Positions 41,753 to 51,713 of a stretch of 64,000 nucleotides of DNA are shown here, piece after piece. The DNA comes from Glycomyces xiaoerkulensis (GTDB lineage Bacteria; Actinomycetota; Actinomycetes; Mycobacteriales; Micromonosporaceae). The notes beneath the pieces were generated by a model. That model was given only the letters and a program-made list of their open reading frames with translations. It was not told the DNA's origin and did not search any database. Location: positions 186,001-250,000 of the forward strand of contig NZ_PGGV01000004.1 of NCBI RefSeq assembly GCF_002798405.1, in the 5' to 3' direction. A program made the position numbers and the translations under genes. Each line of letters opens with the position of its first letter. Position 1 is the stretch's first letter.

Positions 41753-42918
41753 TCGAACAGGCCGGCGCGGACGGCTTCGAGTCCGAGCAGGATCGCACCG
41801 CGGATGACCGGTTCGTCGGCGACCGCGCCGGCCACGACGCTCGGGTTGACCGGCGCGAGCTGGACGGTCTGGGCGGCTACGCGCCCGGCCAGGTCCAGTC
41901 CGCCCGCGTAGCCGACCGGACCGCCGAGGACGACCACGGTCGGGTCCAGCAGGACGCAGGAGGCCACGATGCCGAGGGCGATGCCCTTGGCGACCTCGTC
42001 GAGGCAGGCCGCGCCCTCCTCGCCGGCGGCGACGGCCGCTCCGACAACCTCGGCCGGGTCGGTGCCCTCGAAGCCGTGCTTGGCGCCGACCTCGACCACC
42101 GCCTGGCCGCCGATGACGCGCTGGTAGGAGCCCTGGGACAGCCGGGTGACGACCCCGCCGGTGGGCAGCTCCCCGCCGGGCACGGGCAGGAAGCCGATCT
42201 CTCCGGCCGCCCCGGTGGCGCCGCGGTGGAGCTGGCCGCCCAGGATGACCCCGAGGCCCAGCCCGCGCCCGTACCAGGCGTAGACGAAGTCGCCCGCGCC
42301 CCCGGCGGCGCCGGAGCGCTGCTCGGCGACGGTGGCGAGATTCACGTCGTTCTCGATCGAGACTTCGGGCGGCAGCTCCTCGTTGAGGGCCGACAGCAGC
42401 CCGCGGTGCCAGGCCGGCAGGTCCCAGGAGAAGCCGATCTCACCGGTGGCGGGGTCGATGACGCCGGGCGTGCCCAGCTCGATCCGGGCGACCTTGCCCA
42501 TCTCGACCCCGGCAGCATCGACCGCGTCGAGCACGACCCGGCGCACCACCGCGACCGGGTCGGTCGATCCCTCCACGGTCGCCTCGGCGCGGCCGACGAT
42601 CCGGCCGGTGAAGTCGGCGCAGGCGCCGTGCGCACTGGACGGTCCGATCTCGACGCCCACGACGTAGGCGAACGACGGCACCGCCGCGTACAGCGAGGCG
42701 TTCGGTCCGCGGCCGCCGGACTTCGATCCGACGACCTCCACCAGGCCGCGGCCCTGCAGCCGCTCCATCATCTGCGAGGCGGTCACCTTGGACATCGAGG
42801 TGCGCTCGGCGAGCTGGGCGCGCGTCTGCGGCCCGTCGTCGAGCAGCAGTTGGAGCGCCGCCTGGTCGTTGAGGACCCGCAGCAGCTTCGGCACCCCCGG
42901 GGTGTGGCTCTTCGGCAT
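41749..42918 (-). CDS. ROK-family transcriptional regulator
   Basis: 389-aa protein with an N-terminal winged helix (about 20-65: LDDGPQTRAQLAERTSMSKV) and a ROK sugar-kinase-like domain (about 85-385: VVGVEIGPSSAHGACADFTG, IELGTPGVIDPATGEIGFSW, GATGAAGEIGFLPV). The Cys-x-Cys-Gly-x-x-Gly-Cys zinc motif of most ROK proteins is missing, unlike the ROK protein at 57.4 kb. It is therefore a divergent member. Its target genes are not evident, since the neighbours are not sugar genes. Confidence 0.88.
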   Translation of the reverse strand: MPKSHTPGVPKLLRVLNDQAALQLLLDDGPQTRAQLAERTSMSKVTASQMMERLQGRGLVEVVGSKSGGRGPNASLYAAVPSFAYVVGVEIGPSSAHGACADFTGRIVGRAEATVEGSTDPVAVVRRVVLDAVDAAGVEMGKVARIELGTPGVIDPATGEIGFSWDLPAWHRGLLSALNEELPPEVSIENDVNLATVAEQRSGAAGGAGDFVYAWYGRGLGLGVILGGQLHRGATGAAGEIGFLPVPGGELPTGGVVTRLSQGSYQRVIGGQAVVEVGAKHGFEGTDPAEVVGAAVAAGEEGAACLDEVAKGIALGIVASCVLLDPTVVVLGGPVGYAGGLDLAGRVAAQTVQLAPVNPSVVAGAVADEPVIRGAILLGLEAVRAGLFD

Positions 42919-42990
42919 CAGATCAGTTCCTCCGAGCCCACATTATCCACAAGCGGTGCACCCCGTGCTCACACCAGGTGCGCCGTGCCT

Positions 42991-45900
42991 TCAATCGGTG
43001 TCCGTGGTGACCAGGCTCCGGATCTCCCGCAGGGCCACCGACAGCACCGCGAGCTTCTCCTCGGAGCGCCCGGCCTCCTCGGTGGCGGCGTGGATGCGGG
43101 TGACCGCCTCGCCGTTGCGCTCGTGCCAGGCTTCGACCGCCGCGGCCGGGCTCGCCCCGGGCTCGGCGCGCATGGCGGCCGTGGTCAGGGCCGCCATCGC
43201 CCCGTACATGTCGTAGCGCAGCGCCGAGCGGGCCAGGGTCTGCCAGCGGTTGCGCCGCGGCAGCGCCGAGATCTGGTTGAGGACCTCGTCGGTGTGGATC
43301 TTGGCGGCGATGCCGTAGTAGACCTGCGCGGTCTCCAGCGGGTCGGTGCCGAGCCGGCGGGCGCAGTCGACGACGTCGATCAGGCCGAAGCCGAAGATCG
43401 GGCCGGAGACGTCGACGGCGAGCTCGGCGGGGATGCCCTGCTCGGCCAGCTCGGTGCAGTACCGCTCGAAGCCGACCGCCTCGGACTCGATGAGCAGCTC
43501 GGGCAGCTTCGGCTGGAGCAGCGCCAGGCCGGGCCGGAGCCGGTCGGTCTCGCCGGCGACGTCGACCGTGCCGCGCCGGTGCTGGAGGATCCAGCGCACG
43601 CCCCGGTCCAGCAGCCGCCGGATCACCAGCAGCGCCGAGATCTGGGCCGTCTGCGGAGCGCGGTTGTCCAGCTCCTCGATGCGCCGCCACAGGTCGGGCA
43701 GGCCGAACGCGTCCCGGACCGCGACATAGGCGCGGACCACGTCGACCACGTCCGAGTTGGTCTCGTCGGAGACGCGGAACAGGAAGGTGGTGCCGCCCCG
43801 GTCGACCGCCTCGCCCACCACGGCGGTGGTGATGATCTCGCGGCGCAGCGGGTGCTCGGCCATGAGGTCGGCGTAGGGCTCCCGCAGCGGCCGCGGGAAG
43901 TATTCGCGCAGCACCGGCTCGGTCCAGGACTCGTCGGGCAGGCCGGAGTCGAGGACGGCGCGCTTGGCCCAGATCTTCACGTACGACAGCAGCACGGCCA
44001 GTTCCGGCTCGGTCAGGCCCACCCCGGCGGCGCTGCGCTCCCGCAACTCCTTGTCGTCGGGCAGGCCCTCGATCTCGCGGTCGAGCCCGACGCGCCTCTC
44101 CAGGTGCTTCATGAGCCTGATGTGGACCGGGAGGAGCCGGAAGTTGAGGTACGAGGCGTTGGCGAGCGCCATGTTCTGGTCGTAGTTGTCGGTCAGGACC
44201 ATGTCGGCGACGGTGTCGGCCATGTCCATGAACAGTTGGTCGCGGCGCTCGGGCTCGATGCGGCCGGCGAGCGCGGCCGAGCGCAGCAGGATCTTGATGT
44301 TGACCTCGTGGTCGGAGGTGTCGACCCCGCCGGAGTTGTCGATGAAGTCGGTGTTGATCCGGCCCTCGTCCCGGGCGTACTCGATGCGTCCGAGCTGGGT
44401 GAACCCGAGGTTCCCGCCCTCGCCGACGACCTTGCAGCGCAGGTCGGCGCCGTCGACGCGGACGGCGTCGTTGGCCTTGTCCCCGGCGGCGGCGTGGGTC
44501 TCGGAGGAGGCCTTGACGTAGGTTCCGATGCCGCCGTTCCACAGCAGGTCGACCTGTGCCTTGAGGATCACCCGGATCAGCTCCGGCGGGGTGACGTCCT
44601 TGGTATCGGGGTCGAGGTCCAGCGCCTCGCGCATCTGGGGCGAGACCGGGATCGACTTGACCGACCGCTTCCAGACGCCGCCGCCTTCGGAGATGAGTGC
44701 GGGATCGTAGTCGGCCCAGGTGGAGCGGGGCGTCTCGAACAGCCGGCGGCGCTCGGCGAACGAGGTCGCCGCGTCGGGGTCCGGGTCGACGAAGATGTGC
44801 AGGTGGTTGAACGCGGCCACCAGTCGGATGTGCTCGGACAGGAGCATCCCGTTGCCGAACACGTCGCCGCCCATGTCGCCGATGCCGACGACGGTGAAGT
44901 CCTCGCTCTGGGTGTCGACCCCCATCGCGCGGAAGTGCCGCTTGACCGACTCCCAGGCGCCGCGGGCGGTGATGCCCATCTTCTTGTGGTCGTAGCCGAC
45001 CGAGCCGCCGGAGGCGAAGGCGTCGCCGAGCCAGAACCCGTAGGAGTCGGCGACCTCGTTGGCGATGTCGGAGAACGTCGCGGTGCCCTTGTCGGCGGCG
45101 ACCACCAGGTAGGGGTCGTCGCCGTCGTGGCGGACCACGTCCGGGGGCGTGATCACGGTGTTGTCGGCGTCGCGGTTGTCGGTGATGTCCAGCAGCGCCG
45201 AGATGAACTCCCGGTAGCGGGCCACGCCCTCGGCCTGTCGGGCGGCGCGGTCGGGGAAGGCGTCCCGCTTGAGCACGAACCCGCCCTTGGCGCCGACCGG
45301 GCTGATGACGGTGTTCTTGACCTCCTGGGCCTTGACCAGGCCGAGGATCTCGGTGCGGAAGTCCTCGCGCCGGTCCGACCAGCGCAGCCCGCCGCGGGCG
45401 ACCTTTCCGTACCGCATGTGGACGCCCTCGAACTCCGGGGAGTAGACGAAGACCTCGAACACCGGGCGCGGCTTGGGCAGGAAGTCGATCTCGCGGGCGT
45501 CGAACTTGAAAGCCATGTGCTTCTTGGGCCGCCCGGCCTCGCCGCGCTGGAAGTAGGAGGTGCGCAGCGTGCAGCGGATCAGGGTGAGGAACGATCGAAG
45601 GATGCGGTCGGCGTCGAGGCTCGGGACCTCGGCGAGCCCGTCGGCCAGCGACCGGTCGATGCGCTCGACCGCGGTCGCCCGGTCGTCGCCCACGCGCGGG
45701 TCGAAGCGGGCCTCGAACAGCCGCACCAGCGAGGAGGCGATCGTCGGGTGGGCGATGAGGGTGCTGGCGATGAAGTCCTGGGAGAACACGAAGCCGCACT
45801 GGCGCAGGTAGTTCGCCAGCGCCCGGAGGACGGCCACCTGCCTCCAGTTGAGGCCGGCGGCGATGACCAGTTCGTTGAACCGGTCGGACTCGGCCTCGCC

Positions 45901-47817
45901 GGTCCAGGCGGCGCGGAAGGCGTTCTCGAAGCGGACGCGCATCTGCGGCACCGATTCGGCGGTCGGGCCCGGCAGCCGCAGCCCGAAGTCGTGCAGGTAG
46001 ACCTTCCCGTCGCGGCGGTCGATGTGGTAGGGCCGCTCTTCGCCGACGGTCACGCCGAGGTACTTCAGCACCGGCAGGGCCTCCGACAGCCCGACCGGGC
46101 TGCCGAAGGAGTAGACCTTGAAGTGGACGTCCTCGTCGTCGCCGCGGCGGCGGAACATCTGGAGTTCCATGTCGCCGGGCTCGTGGAGCATCTCCAGCTT
46201 GGCGATGTCCTTGGCGGCGTCGAGCGGGGTGTGCTCGGCCTTGTAGGCGGCCGGGTAGGCGTTGACGTAGGAGCGGAAGAGGCCGCGGGCCTGGCCCTCG
46301 CCGACGTGGTGGTCCAGTTGCAGCGCGAAGTCGGCGTCCCAGGACCTGGTGGCTTCGGCCAGTTCGGTCTGGACCGACTCGACGTCGACCGGGTCGGACT
46401 CGGCGTACGGGTCGATGCGGATGACGAAGTGGAGGCGTGCCAGGACCGACTCGGTGACGCGGGTGTCGTAGTCGACCCCGACCCCGCCGAGCCGATCGTA
46501 GAGGATGTCCTGGATCTTGATGCGGTTCTCGGTGTTGAACCGGTCGCGCGGCAGGTAGACCAGGCAGGAGTAGAAGCGCCCGTAGACGTCGCGGCGCAGG
46601 AACAGGCGCAGGCGGCGGCGACCGGCCAGGCGCAGCACGCCCATCGCGGTCTCGTACAGGTCGTCGGTGCGTGCCTGGAACAGCTCGTCGCGCGGGTACG
46701 TCTCGAGGGCGGTGACCAGGTCCTTGCCGGAGTGGGAGGACGGGGTGACGCCCGAGCGGTCCAGCACGTCCCGGACCTTGCGGCGCACCACCGGGAGGTC
46801 GGTGACCGACGAGAGGTAGGCGGCGGAGGTGAACAGTCCGAGGAAACGGAGCTCGCCGTCGGGTTCGCCGTCGGCGTCGAAGGTCTTGACGCCGATGTAG
46901 TCCATGTAGGAGGTCCGGTGGACGGTGGAGCGGGCGTTCGACTTGGTGATGACCAGCAGCCGCTTGGCGCCGATCTGGGAGCGGGCGTCGGCGTTGAACG
47001 AGGACAGCGGGCGGGACGCGGCCGGGGCCTTCTTGAGCAGTCCGAGCCCGGTCTCCTCGATGGGGGTCAGCGCCCGGTGCTCACCGGCGCCGGTGAGCTG
47101 GTACCGGCGGAAGCCGAGGAAGGTGAACTTGTCGTCGGCGAGCCAGCGCAGCAGCTCGACGGTGTCGCTGATGTCCTTCTCGGGCACCGGGAGGGCCTCG
47201 CCCGCTTCGAGGTCGGCGGCGATCTCGAGGGCCTTGGCGCGCATCGGCTGCCAGTCGCCCACGCAGACGCGGACGTCGTCGAGGACGGCCCGGATCTCGG
47301 ATTCGAGGGTGGTGAGGAACTCCGGATCGGACACGCGCTGGAGTTCGATGTGCATCCACGACTCGTGCCGTCCGTCGTCGGCGGGGGCCTCGGCCAGTTC
47401 GCCGCCGGCCTCGCGCCGGACCGGGACGATCGGGTGCACGAACACGACGATGTCGATGGCGTGCTTGCCGAACAGCCCCATCAGGGAGTCGACCAGGAAC
47501 GGCGAGTCCTCGCAGGCGATGTCGACGTGCGTGTTCGCGGCCGCGTCGGGGCCGTCGGAGTCGGCGGGGCAGTCGATCTCCAGGCACACCTCGCCGGGAC
47601 GGCGGCGGCGGGCGAGCCGGCGGTGCCTGGCGGTGGTCTCGAACAGATGCTCGGCGCTGCGGCCGACGATGTCGTCGTCGGCGACCAGGCTCCAGTACAG
47701 CTCCACGAGCCTGGCGAGCGATTCGTCCGATCCGGCGAGTCCGGCCGCTTCGGTGAGCAGCTCCCCCCGGTCGGGGAGGGTTTCGCGGAATTCTTCGTCA
47801 CCGATGAACGCCAACAC
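42991..47817 (-). CDS. NAD-specific glutamate dehydrogenase, large (GDH-180) type
   Basis: 1608-aa catabolic enzyme converting glutamate to 2-oxoglutarate and ammonia with NAD. N-terminal ACT-like regulatory domains (about 1-500) include CEDSPFLVDSLMGLFGKHAI. The catalytic core (about 740-1100) contains VARGGLRWSDRREDFRTEIL, KNTVISPVGAKGGFVLK and GRINTDFIDNSGGVDTSDHE. A C-terminal all-helical region follows. I chose the GTG at 47817, which has GGAG seven bases upstream. Earlier in-frame codons lack this. The size is right for the 180-kDa class known from Streptomyces. Confidence 0.95.
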   Translation of the reverse strand: MLAFIGDEEFRETLPDRGELLTEAAGLAGSDESLARLVELYWSLVADDDIVGRSAEHLFETTARHRRLARRRRPGEVCLEIDCPADSDGPDAAANTHVDIACEDSPFLVDSLMGLFGKHAIDIVVFVHPIVPVRREAGGELAEAPADDGRHESWMHIELQRVSDPEFLTTLESEIRAVLDDVRVCVGDWQPMRAKALEIAADLEAGEALPVPEKDISDTVELLRWLADDKFTFLGFRRYQLTGAGEHRALTPIEETGLGLLKKAPAASRPLSSFNADARSQIGAKRLLVITKSNARSTVHRTSYMDYIGVKTFDADGEPDGELRFLGLFTSAAYLSSVTDLPVVRRKVRDVLDRSGVTPSSHSGKDLVTALETYPRDELFQARTDDLYETAMGVLRLAGRRRLRLFLRRDVYGRFYSCLVYLPRDRFNTENRIKIQDILYDRLGGVGVDYDTRVTESVLARLHFVIRIDPYAESDPVDVESVQTELAEATRSWDADFALQLDHHVGEGQARGLFRSYVNAYPAAYKAEHTPLDAAKDIAKLEMLHEPGDMELQMFRRRGDDEDVHFKVYSFGSPVGLSEALPVLKYLGVTVGEERPYHIDRRDGKVYLHDFGLRLPGPTAESVPQMRVRFENAFRAAWTGEAESDRFNELVIAAGLNWRQVAVLRALANYLRQCGFVFSQDFIASTLIAHPTIASSLVRLFEARFDPRVGDDRATAVERIDRSLADGLAEVPSLDADRILRSFLTLIRCTLRTSYFQRGEAGRPKKHMAFKFDAREIDFLPKPRPVFEVFVYSPEFEGVHMRYGKVARGGLRWSDRREDFRTEILGLVKAQEVKNTVISPVGAKGGFVLKRDAFPDRAARQAEGVARYREFISALLDITDNRDADNTVITPPDVVRHDGDDPYLVVAADKGTATFSDIANEVADSYGFWLGDAFASGGSVGYDHKKMGITARGAWESVKRHFRAMGVDTQSEDFTVVGIGDMGGDVFGNGMLLSEHIRLVAAFNHLHIFVDPDPDAATSFAERRRLFETPRSTWADYDPALISEGGGVWKRSVKSIPVSPQMREALDLDPDTKDVTPPELIRVILKAQVDLLWNGGIGTYVKASSETHAAAGDKANDAVRVDGADLRCKVVGEGGNLGFTQLGRIEYARDEGRINTDFIDNSGGVDTSDHEVNIKILLRSAALAGRIEPERRDQLFMDMADTVADMVLTDNYDQNMALANASYLNFRLLPVHIRLMKHLERRVGLDREIEGLPDDKELRERSAAGVGLTEPELAVLLSYVKIWAKRAVLDSGLPDESWTEPVLREYFPRPLREPYADLMAEHPLRREIITTAVVGEAVDRGGTTFLFRVSDETNSDVVDVVRAYVAVRDAFGLPDLWRRIEELDNRAPQTAQISALLVIRRLLDRGVRWILQHRRGTVDVAGETDRLRPGLALLQPKLPELLIESEAVGFERYCTELAEQGIPAELAVDVSGPIFGFGLIDVVDCARRLGTDPLETAQVYYGIAAKIHTDEVLNQISALPRRNRWQTLARSALRYDMYGAMAALTTAAMRAEPGASPAAAVEAWHERNGEAVTRIHAATEEAGRSEEKLAVLSVALREIRSLVTTDTD

Positions 47818-48023
47818 GTTTCGTCTCCAGCTCGAATCGACTCGACCCACCTCGTCGTGGACCGCTTCCAGGCTAGATCTTACGGGGCCGATGCGTCCGG
47901 TGGGTTGCAGCGAGCTAAGGGAGAGCGGCCGGCTCCCGCGGCAAGGGCGCTGGATAGCAGTCATCGCGGCGTCACGGTAGAGTCAAGATCGGAAACGTCC
48001 CCCGATTTTGAAGGTGACCTCAT

Positions 48024-48632
48024 ATGGTTGCGGTCCTGGTGATCGTGCTCCTCCTCGCCGTCGTGGCCTGGTGGCTGTGGCGGCGGAACCGGCAGCGGCG
48101 CGAAGACGAAGCCTACGTGCCACCGGGACCGGCCGACCCCTTCGCCGACGGCGACACCGACATCCTGCGCGGCGATCCCAAGCGGGTCAAGGCCGGCGAC
48201 ATGGTCGAGGCCTACGGCAAGACCCTCGCCGTGCGCGGGACGCTGCGGCTGAGCGAGGGCGACTACTCCTGGGCCGAGCACTTCCTCGACACGGGCACGG
48301 GCGTCAGGCGCTGGCTGTCGGTCGAGGCCGACCCGGATGTCGAACTGGTGCTGTGGGAAGAGGTCAAGGGCGCCGACCTGAAGCCGGGTCCGCGCGAGCT
48401 CAGCTTCGAGGGCGAGTCCTACCGCTCCGACGAGCAGGGCACCGCCGACTACACCAGCGAGGCCACCACCGGTCTGGCGCCGACCGGCACGCTCCGCTAC
48501 CACGACTACGAGGGCCCCGGCGGCCAGAAGCTCTCCTTCGAGGCCTTCGGCGACGGCGCCAAGTGGGAGTTGGCGAAGGGTCTTACGCTGGATCGCAACC
48601 AGGTCACCATCTACCACCAGAACGAATCGTGA
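48024..48632 (+). CDS. DUF4178 membrane-anchored protein
   Basis: 202-aa protein with one N-terminal helix (residues 3-20) followed by a basic stop-transfer segment RRNRQRRED, and a cytoplasmic DUF4178 domain (about 50-200: LRGDPKRVKAGDMVEAYGKT, SEGDYSWAEHFLDTG, WELAKGLTLDRNQVTIYHQ). Molecular function unknown. First gene of a five- to six-gene operon with DUF2617, DUF4247, DUF350 and a spermidine-synthase-like enzyme. It is divergent from the glutamate dehydrogenase gene. Confidence 0.85.
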   Translation: MVAVLVIVLLLAVVAWWLWRRNRQRREDEAYVPPGPADPFADGDTDILRGDPKRVKAGDMVEAYGKTLAVRGTLRLSEGDYSWAEHFLDTGTGVRRWLSVEADPDVELVLWEEVKGADLKPGPRELSFEGESYRSDEQGTADYTSEATTGLAPTGTLRYHDYEGPGGQKLSFEAFGDGAKWELAKGLTLDRNQVTIYHQNES

Positions 48633-49129
48633 TAAGCGCACTCGAGATCCCCTTCATCGACGTCTCCGCCCGAGAGCTGACGTTCCGGCCGGACGCGCCG
48701 TCGATGCCCGTCCTGGACCAGCTCGACCGGGACGCCGGGAAGCTGCGCCTGTCACTGCGGCTGCTGGGGGCCAGCCACCAGGCGGTGGTGGCGACCCCGG
48801 ACGGCCTGGTCGCCGAGACCCTCGCTTACCGCGGCGACCTCTCCCCCGACCTGCCCGAGGCGTTCAGCCGGCGCGCCGGGACCTGGCGGCACCGGTTCAC
48901 CAGCCGGACCGAGCGGCTGGCGGTCCCCGAACTGCGCGACCGCGTGCGGGGGCTCCGCGCCCGCGGCGGCGAACCCGACCTCTTGATCGGCGTGTTCGGC
49001 GACCGGCCCGACGCCCTCACCGCCCTCGAGGTCACCGGTACCGCGCCGCTGACGTGGCGGACGGTGCACACCTACCCTCAGTACGGCGAGGTCGTGACCA
49101 CCACCGGAAGCGTCGAGCATCTAGGCTGA
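48629..49129 (+). CDS. DUF2617 family protein
   Basis: 166-aa soluble protein of unknown function. FIDVSARELTFRPDAPSMPV, GASHQAVVATPDG and the C-terminal RTVHTYPQYGEVVTTTGSVE mark the family. The GTG start overlaps the DUF4178 stop (GTGA), so translation is coupled. The same neighbours occur around it in other actinobacteria. Confidence 0.82.
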   Translation: MISALEIPFIDVSARELTFRPDAPSMPVLDQLDRDAGKLRLSLRLLGASHQAVVATPDGLVAETLAYRGDLSPDLPEAFSRRAGTWRHRFTSRTERLAVPELRDRVRGLRARGGEPDLLIGVFGDRPDALTALEVTGTAPLTWRTVHTYPQYGEVVTTTGSVEHLG

Positions 49130-49162
49130 ACCCGATCCCCGAACGAAGGACCCGCCCGGATT

Positions 49163-49627
49163 ATGCAGCAGAACCCGTCTCACGAACTCCCCCGCTACGG
49201 CGGCGGCATGAATTGGAAGCACTGGCTGGCGATCGGCCTGGTGGTGGTGCTGTGCTGCGGCGGCTGGCTCGTGTCCTCCTTGGACTTCAGTAACCCCACC
49301 GGCCACATCCAGAGCAACTACGAGCGCGCCGCGAACCTCGACGAGGGGCGCGGCCGGGCCTACACCTCGTCGCTGCCGCCGGCCAGCGTCGCCAACTCCA
49401 TCGACGACGCCGACGGCGCCCGCAAGCAGCGCCGGGACGGCAACAAGCACTTCCTGCAGTACAAGAGCCACATCGTGTCGGTCGAACCCCACCGGGGCGG
49501 GTCGAAGATCCTGCTGTTCAACTACCGGGACGGCTACCGGCACTACTCGCCCGTGTTCATCGGGTGGGGATGGTCGTCGTCCCCGCTCCCGCCGTTCCGG
49601 GGCGGCGGACCCGGCAGCGGCAAATAG
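49163..49627 (+). CDS. DUF4247 family membrane protein
   Basis: 154-aa protein with a single helix near residues 20-40 (HWLAIGLVVVLCCGGWLVSS) and an extracytoplasmic C-terminal domain. YRDGYRHYSPVFIGWGWSSS near the end is the typical DUF4247 tail. Function unknown. It sits inside the DUF4178 to spermidine-synthase operon. Confidence 0.8.
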   Translation: MQQNPSHELPRYGGGMNWKHWLAIGLVVVLCCGGWLVSSLDFSNPTGHIQSNYERAANLDEGRGRAYTSSLPPASVANSIDDADGARKQRRDGNKHFLQYKSHIVSVEPHRGGSKILLFNYRDGYRHYSPVFIGWGWSSSPLPPFRGGGPGSGK

Positions 49628-49667
49628 CCCGACCCGCCCGACCAACGAGACCTGAAAGGCAGCCTCC

Positions 49668-50093
49668 ATGTTCGAAGACTTCGGCAACGCCGTTCTCGGC
49701 GCACTCGCCTACAGCGGCGTCGGTATCGCACTGATGGTGCTGGGATACTTCATCGTCGACTGGCTCACCCCCGCCCCGCTGGGCGAGATGATCTGGACCA
49801 ACCGCAACCGGAACGCCGCGCTCCTGCTGGCCTCCAACAGCCTCGGGGTGGGCCTGATCGTGGTCGGCGCGATCTGGGCCTCCGAGGGCAACCTCGTCGA
49901 GGGGATCGTCTCGACCCTGGTGTTCGGTGTGATCGGCCTGGTCGCGATGGCCGTGGCGTTCTTGGTCCTCGACCTGCTGACGCCCGGCAAGCCCGGCGAG
50001 GCAGTGACCTCCGAGGAGTTCCAGCCCGCGGTGTGGGTGAACTCCGCCATGCACGTGGCGCTGGGCGGCGTCATCGCGATGGCCCTGTCTTGA
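49668..50093 (+). CDS. DUF350 membrane protein
   Basis: 141-aa protein with four hydrophobic segments, at about residues 8-32, 50-75, 80-105 and 115-140, and the charged loop MIWTNRNRNAALLLASNSLG that is characteristic of DUF350 (YjfL-like). Its stop overlaps the TTG start of the next gene, so the two products are likely partners in the membrane. Confidence 0.85.
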   Translation: MFEDFGNAVLGALAYSGVGIALMVLGYFIVDWLTPAPLGEMIWTNRNRNAALLLASNSLGVGLIVVGAIWASEGNLVEGIVSTLVFGVIGLVAMAVAFLVLDLLTPGKPGEAVTSEEFQPAVWVNSAMHVALGGVIAMALS

Positions 50094-51670
50094 GGGCCCC
50101 GGCCGCCACCGACGAGCAGCGGACGCCGCCGCGGCGGATCCGTCCGGCGCGGGCCGGACTCCTGGCGACGGTGTTCGTGGTGGCGGCCTGCGGGCTCGTG
50201 TACGAACTGGCGCTCATCACTTTGGGCGCCTATCTGATCGGCAACACCGCCACGCAGGCGTCGATCGTGCTGAGCGTGATGGTGTTCGCGATGGGCCTGG
50301 GCGCCTTGGCGGCCAAACCGCTGCAGAAGCGCCCGGCGCTGGCGTTCGCCGCGATCGAGCTGGCCCTGGCGGTGCTGGGCGGCTTCAGCGTCCTGGTCCT
50401 GTACGCGGCCTTCGCGTGGACGGCGCTGTACAACCTGCCCCTGATCGCGATCGCGTTCGCGATCGGCCTGCTGGTCGGCGCGGAGATCCCGCTGCTCATG
50501 GAGCTGCTGCAGCGCATCCGCCGGCAGGCGGCCGGCAGCGCGGTCGCCGACCTGAACGCGGCCGACTACCTGGGCGGGCTCGTCGGGGGCCTGGCGTTCC
50601 CGTTCCTGCTGCTGCCGCTGTTCGGCCAGATCAGGGGGGCCCTGCTGGTCGGCGCGGTGAACGCCGTGGCCGGGGTGGTGCTGGTGTTCCTGGTCTTCCG
50701 CGGGGACCTGCCGAAGGCCGGCAGGCAGCTCCTGGCGCTCGGCGCGGCCGCGATCGCGATCGTGCTGGCGGCGGCGTTCGCCTACACCGACCGGTTCGAG
50801 GTGGCCGCCCGCCAGGCGCTGTACGCCGACCCGATCATCTACAGCGAGGACACGCAGTACCAGCAGATAGTGATGACCGAGTCGGCCTCGCCGTTCGGCG
50901 GCGAGGACTTCCGGCTGTACCTGAACGGGGACCTGCAGTTCTCGTCGGTGGACGAGTACCGGTACCACGAGGCGCTGGTCCATCCGGTGATGGACGGCCC
51001 GCGGGCCGACGTGCTGGTCCTCGGGGGCGGCGACGCGCTGGCGGTGCGGGAGGTCCTGCGCTATCGGGACGTGGAGTCGGTGACCCTGGTCGACCTCGAC
51101 CCGACGGTGACGGAACTGGCGCGGGACTTCGACCGGCTGGCGGAGCTGAACGGGGGCGCGCTGAGCGACCCGCGGGTCGAGGTGGTCAACCGGGACGCCT
51201 TCACCTGGCTGCGGGACCGGTCCGAGGCCTACGACGTGATCGTGGTGGACATGCCCGACCCGGACGCGACCGAGACGGCGAAGCTGTACTCGGTGGAGTT
51301 CTACGCCATGGCGGCCGGCCGCCTCAACGGTTCCGGCCGCATGGTGGTGCAGGGCGGATCGCCCTATTTCGCCCCGAAGACGTATTGGACGGTCGGGGCC
51401 TCGATCGAGGAGGCGGGCTACGGGACGACGCCGTACCAGGTGTCGGTGCCCTCGTTCGGCGACTGGGGCTTCCACGCGGTGCACGCCTCGGGCGAGGCGC
51501 CTGAAGTGTCGCTGGACACCGAGGCGGGTCCGTTCGAGTCGCTGACGCCGGAGCTGCTGGAGTCGGCCCAGGTCTTCCCGCCTGACCGCGCCCGCCTCGA
51601 AATGGAGCCGTCGACGTTGATGCACCCGGTTATCCTCGACCGGGTCCAGAGCGAGTGGCGCCACTACTGA
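50090..51670 (+). CDS. membrane-bound spermidine synthase-like protein
   Basis: 526-aa protein with about seven helices in residues 18-235 and a cytoplasmic aminopropyltransferase-like Rossmann domain (about 250-500). Domain motifs: FRLYLNGDLQFSSVDEYRYH, VLVLGGGDALAVREVL (Ala where GGGDG is usual), VTLVDLDPTVTELARD and DVIVVDMPDPDATETAKLYS. Starts at TTG within the DUF350 stop (TTGA). Whether it makes polyamines or modifies another substrate at the membrane is open; the fixed DUF350/DUF4178 context favours a membrane role. Confidence 0.87.
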   Translation: MRAPAATDEQRTPPRRIRPARAGLLATVFVVAACGLVYELALITLGAYLIGNTATQASIVLSVMVFAMGLGALAAKPLQKRPALAFAAIELALAVLGGFSVLVLYAAFAWTALYNLPLIAIAFAIGLLVGAEIPLLMELLQRIRRQAAGSAVADLNAADYLGGLVGGLAFPFLLLPLFGQIRGALLVGAVNAVAGVVLVFLVFRGDLPKAGRQLLALGAAAIAIVLAAAFAYTDRFEVAARQALYADPIIYSEDTQYQQIVMTESASPFGGEDFRLYLNGDLQFSSVDEYRYHEALVHPVMDGPRADVLVLGGGDALAVREVLRYRDVESVTLVDLDPTVTELARDFDRLAELNGGALSDPRVEVVNRDAFTWLRDRSEAYDVIVVDMPDPDATETAKLYSVEFYAMAAGRLNGSGRMVVQGGSPYFAPKTYWTVGASIEEAGYGTTPYQVSVPSFGDWGFHAVHASGEAPEVSLDTEAGPFESLTPELLESAQVFPPDRARLEMEPSTLMHPVILDRVQSEWRHY

Positions 51671-51713
51671 GCGGCCCGCCGCTCGCCCGAACCCTCCGAC
51701 GGCAGGAGCGACC

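Noticed and set aside
40942-48042. A very long open frame on the plus strand opposite the glutamate dehydrogenase
   Set aside because: It is a shadow of GC-rich codon use on the other strand. The minus-strand protein has full glutamate dehydrogenase motifs, and the plus-strand translation is a low-complexity Gly/Val/Asp/Arg product.
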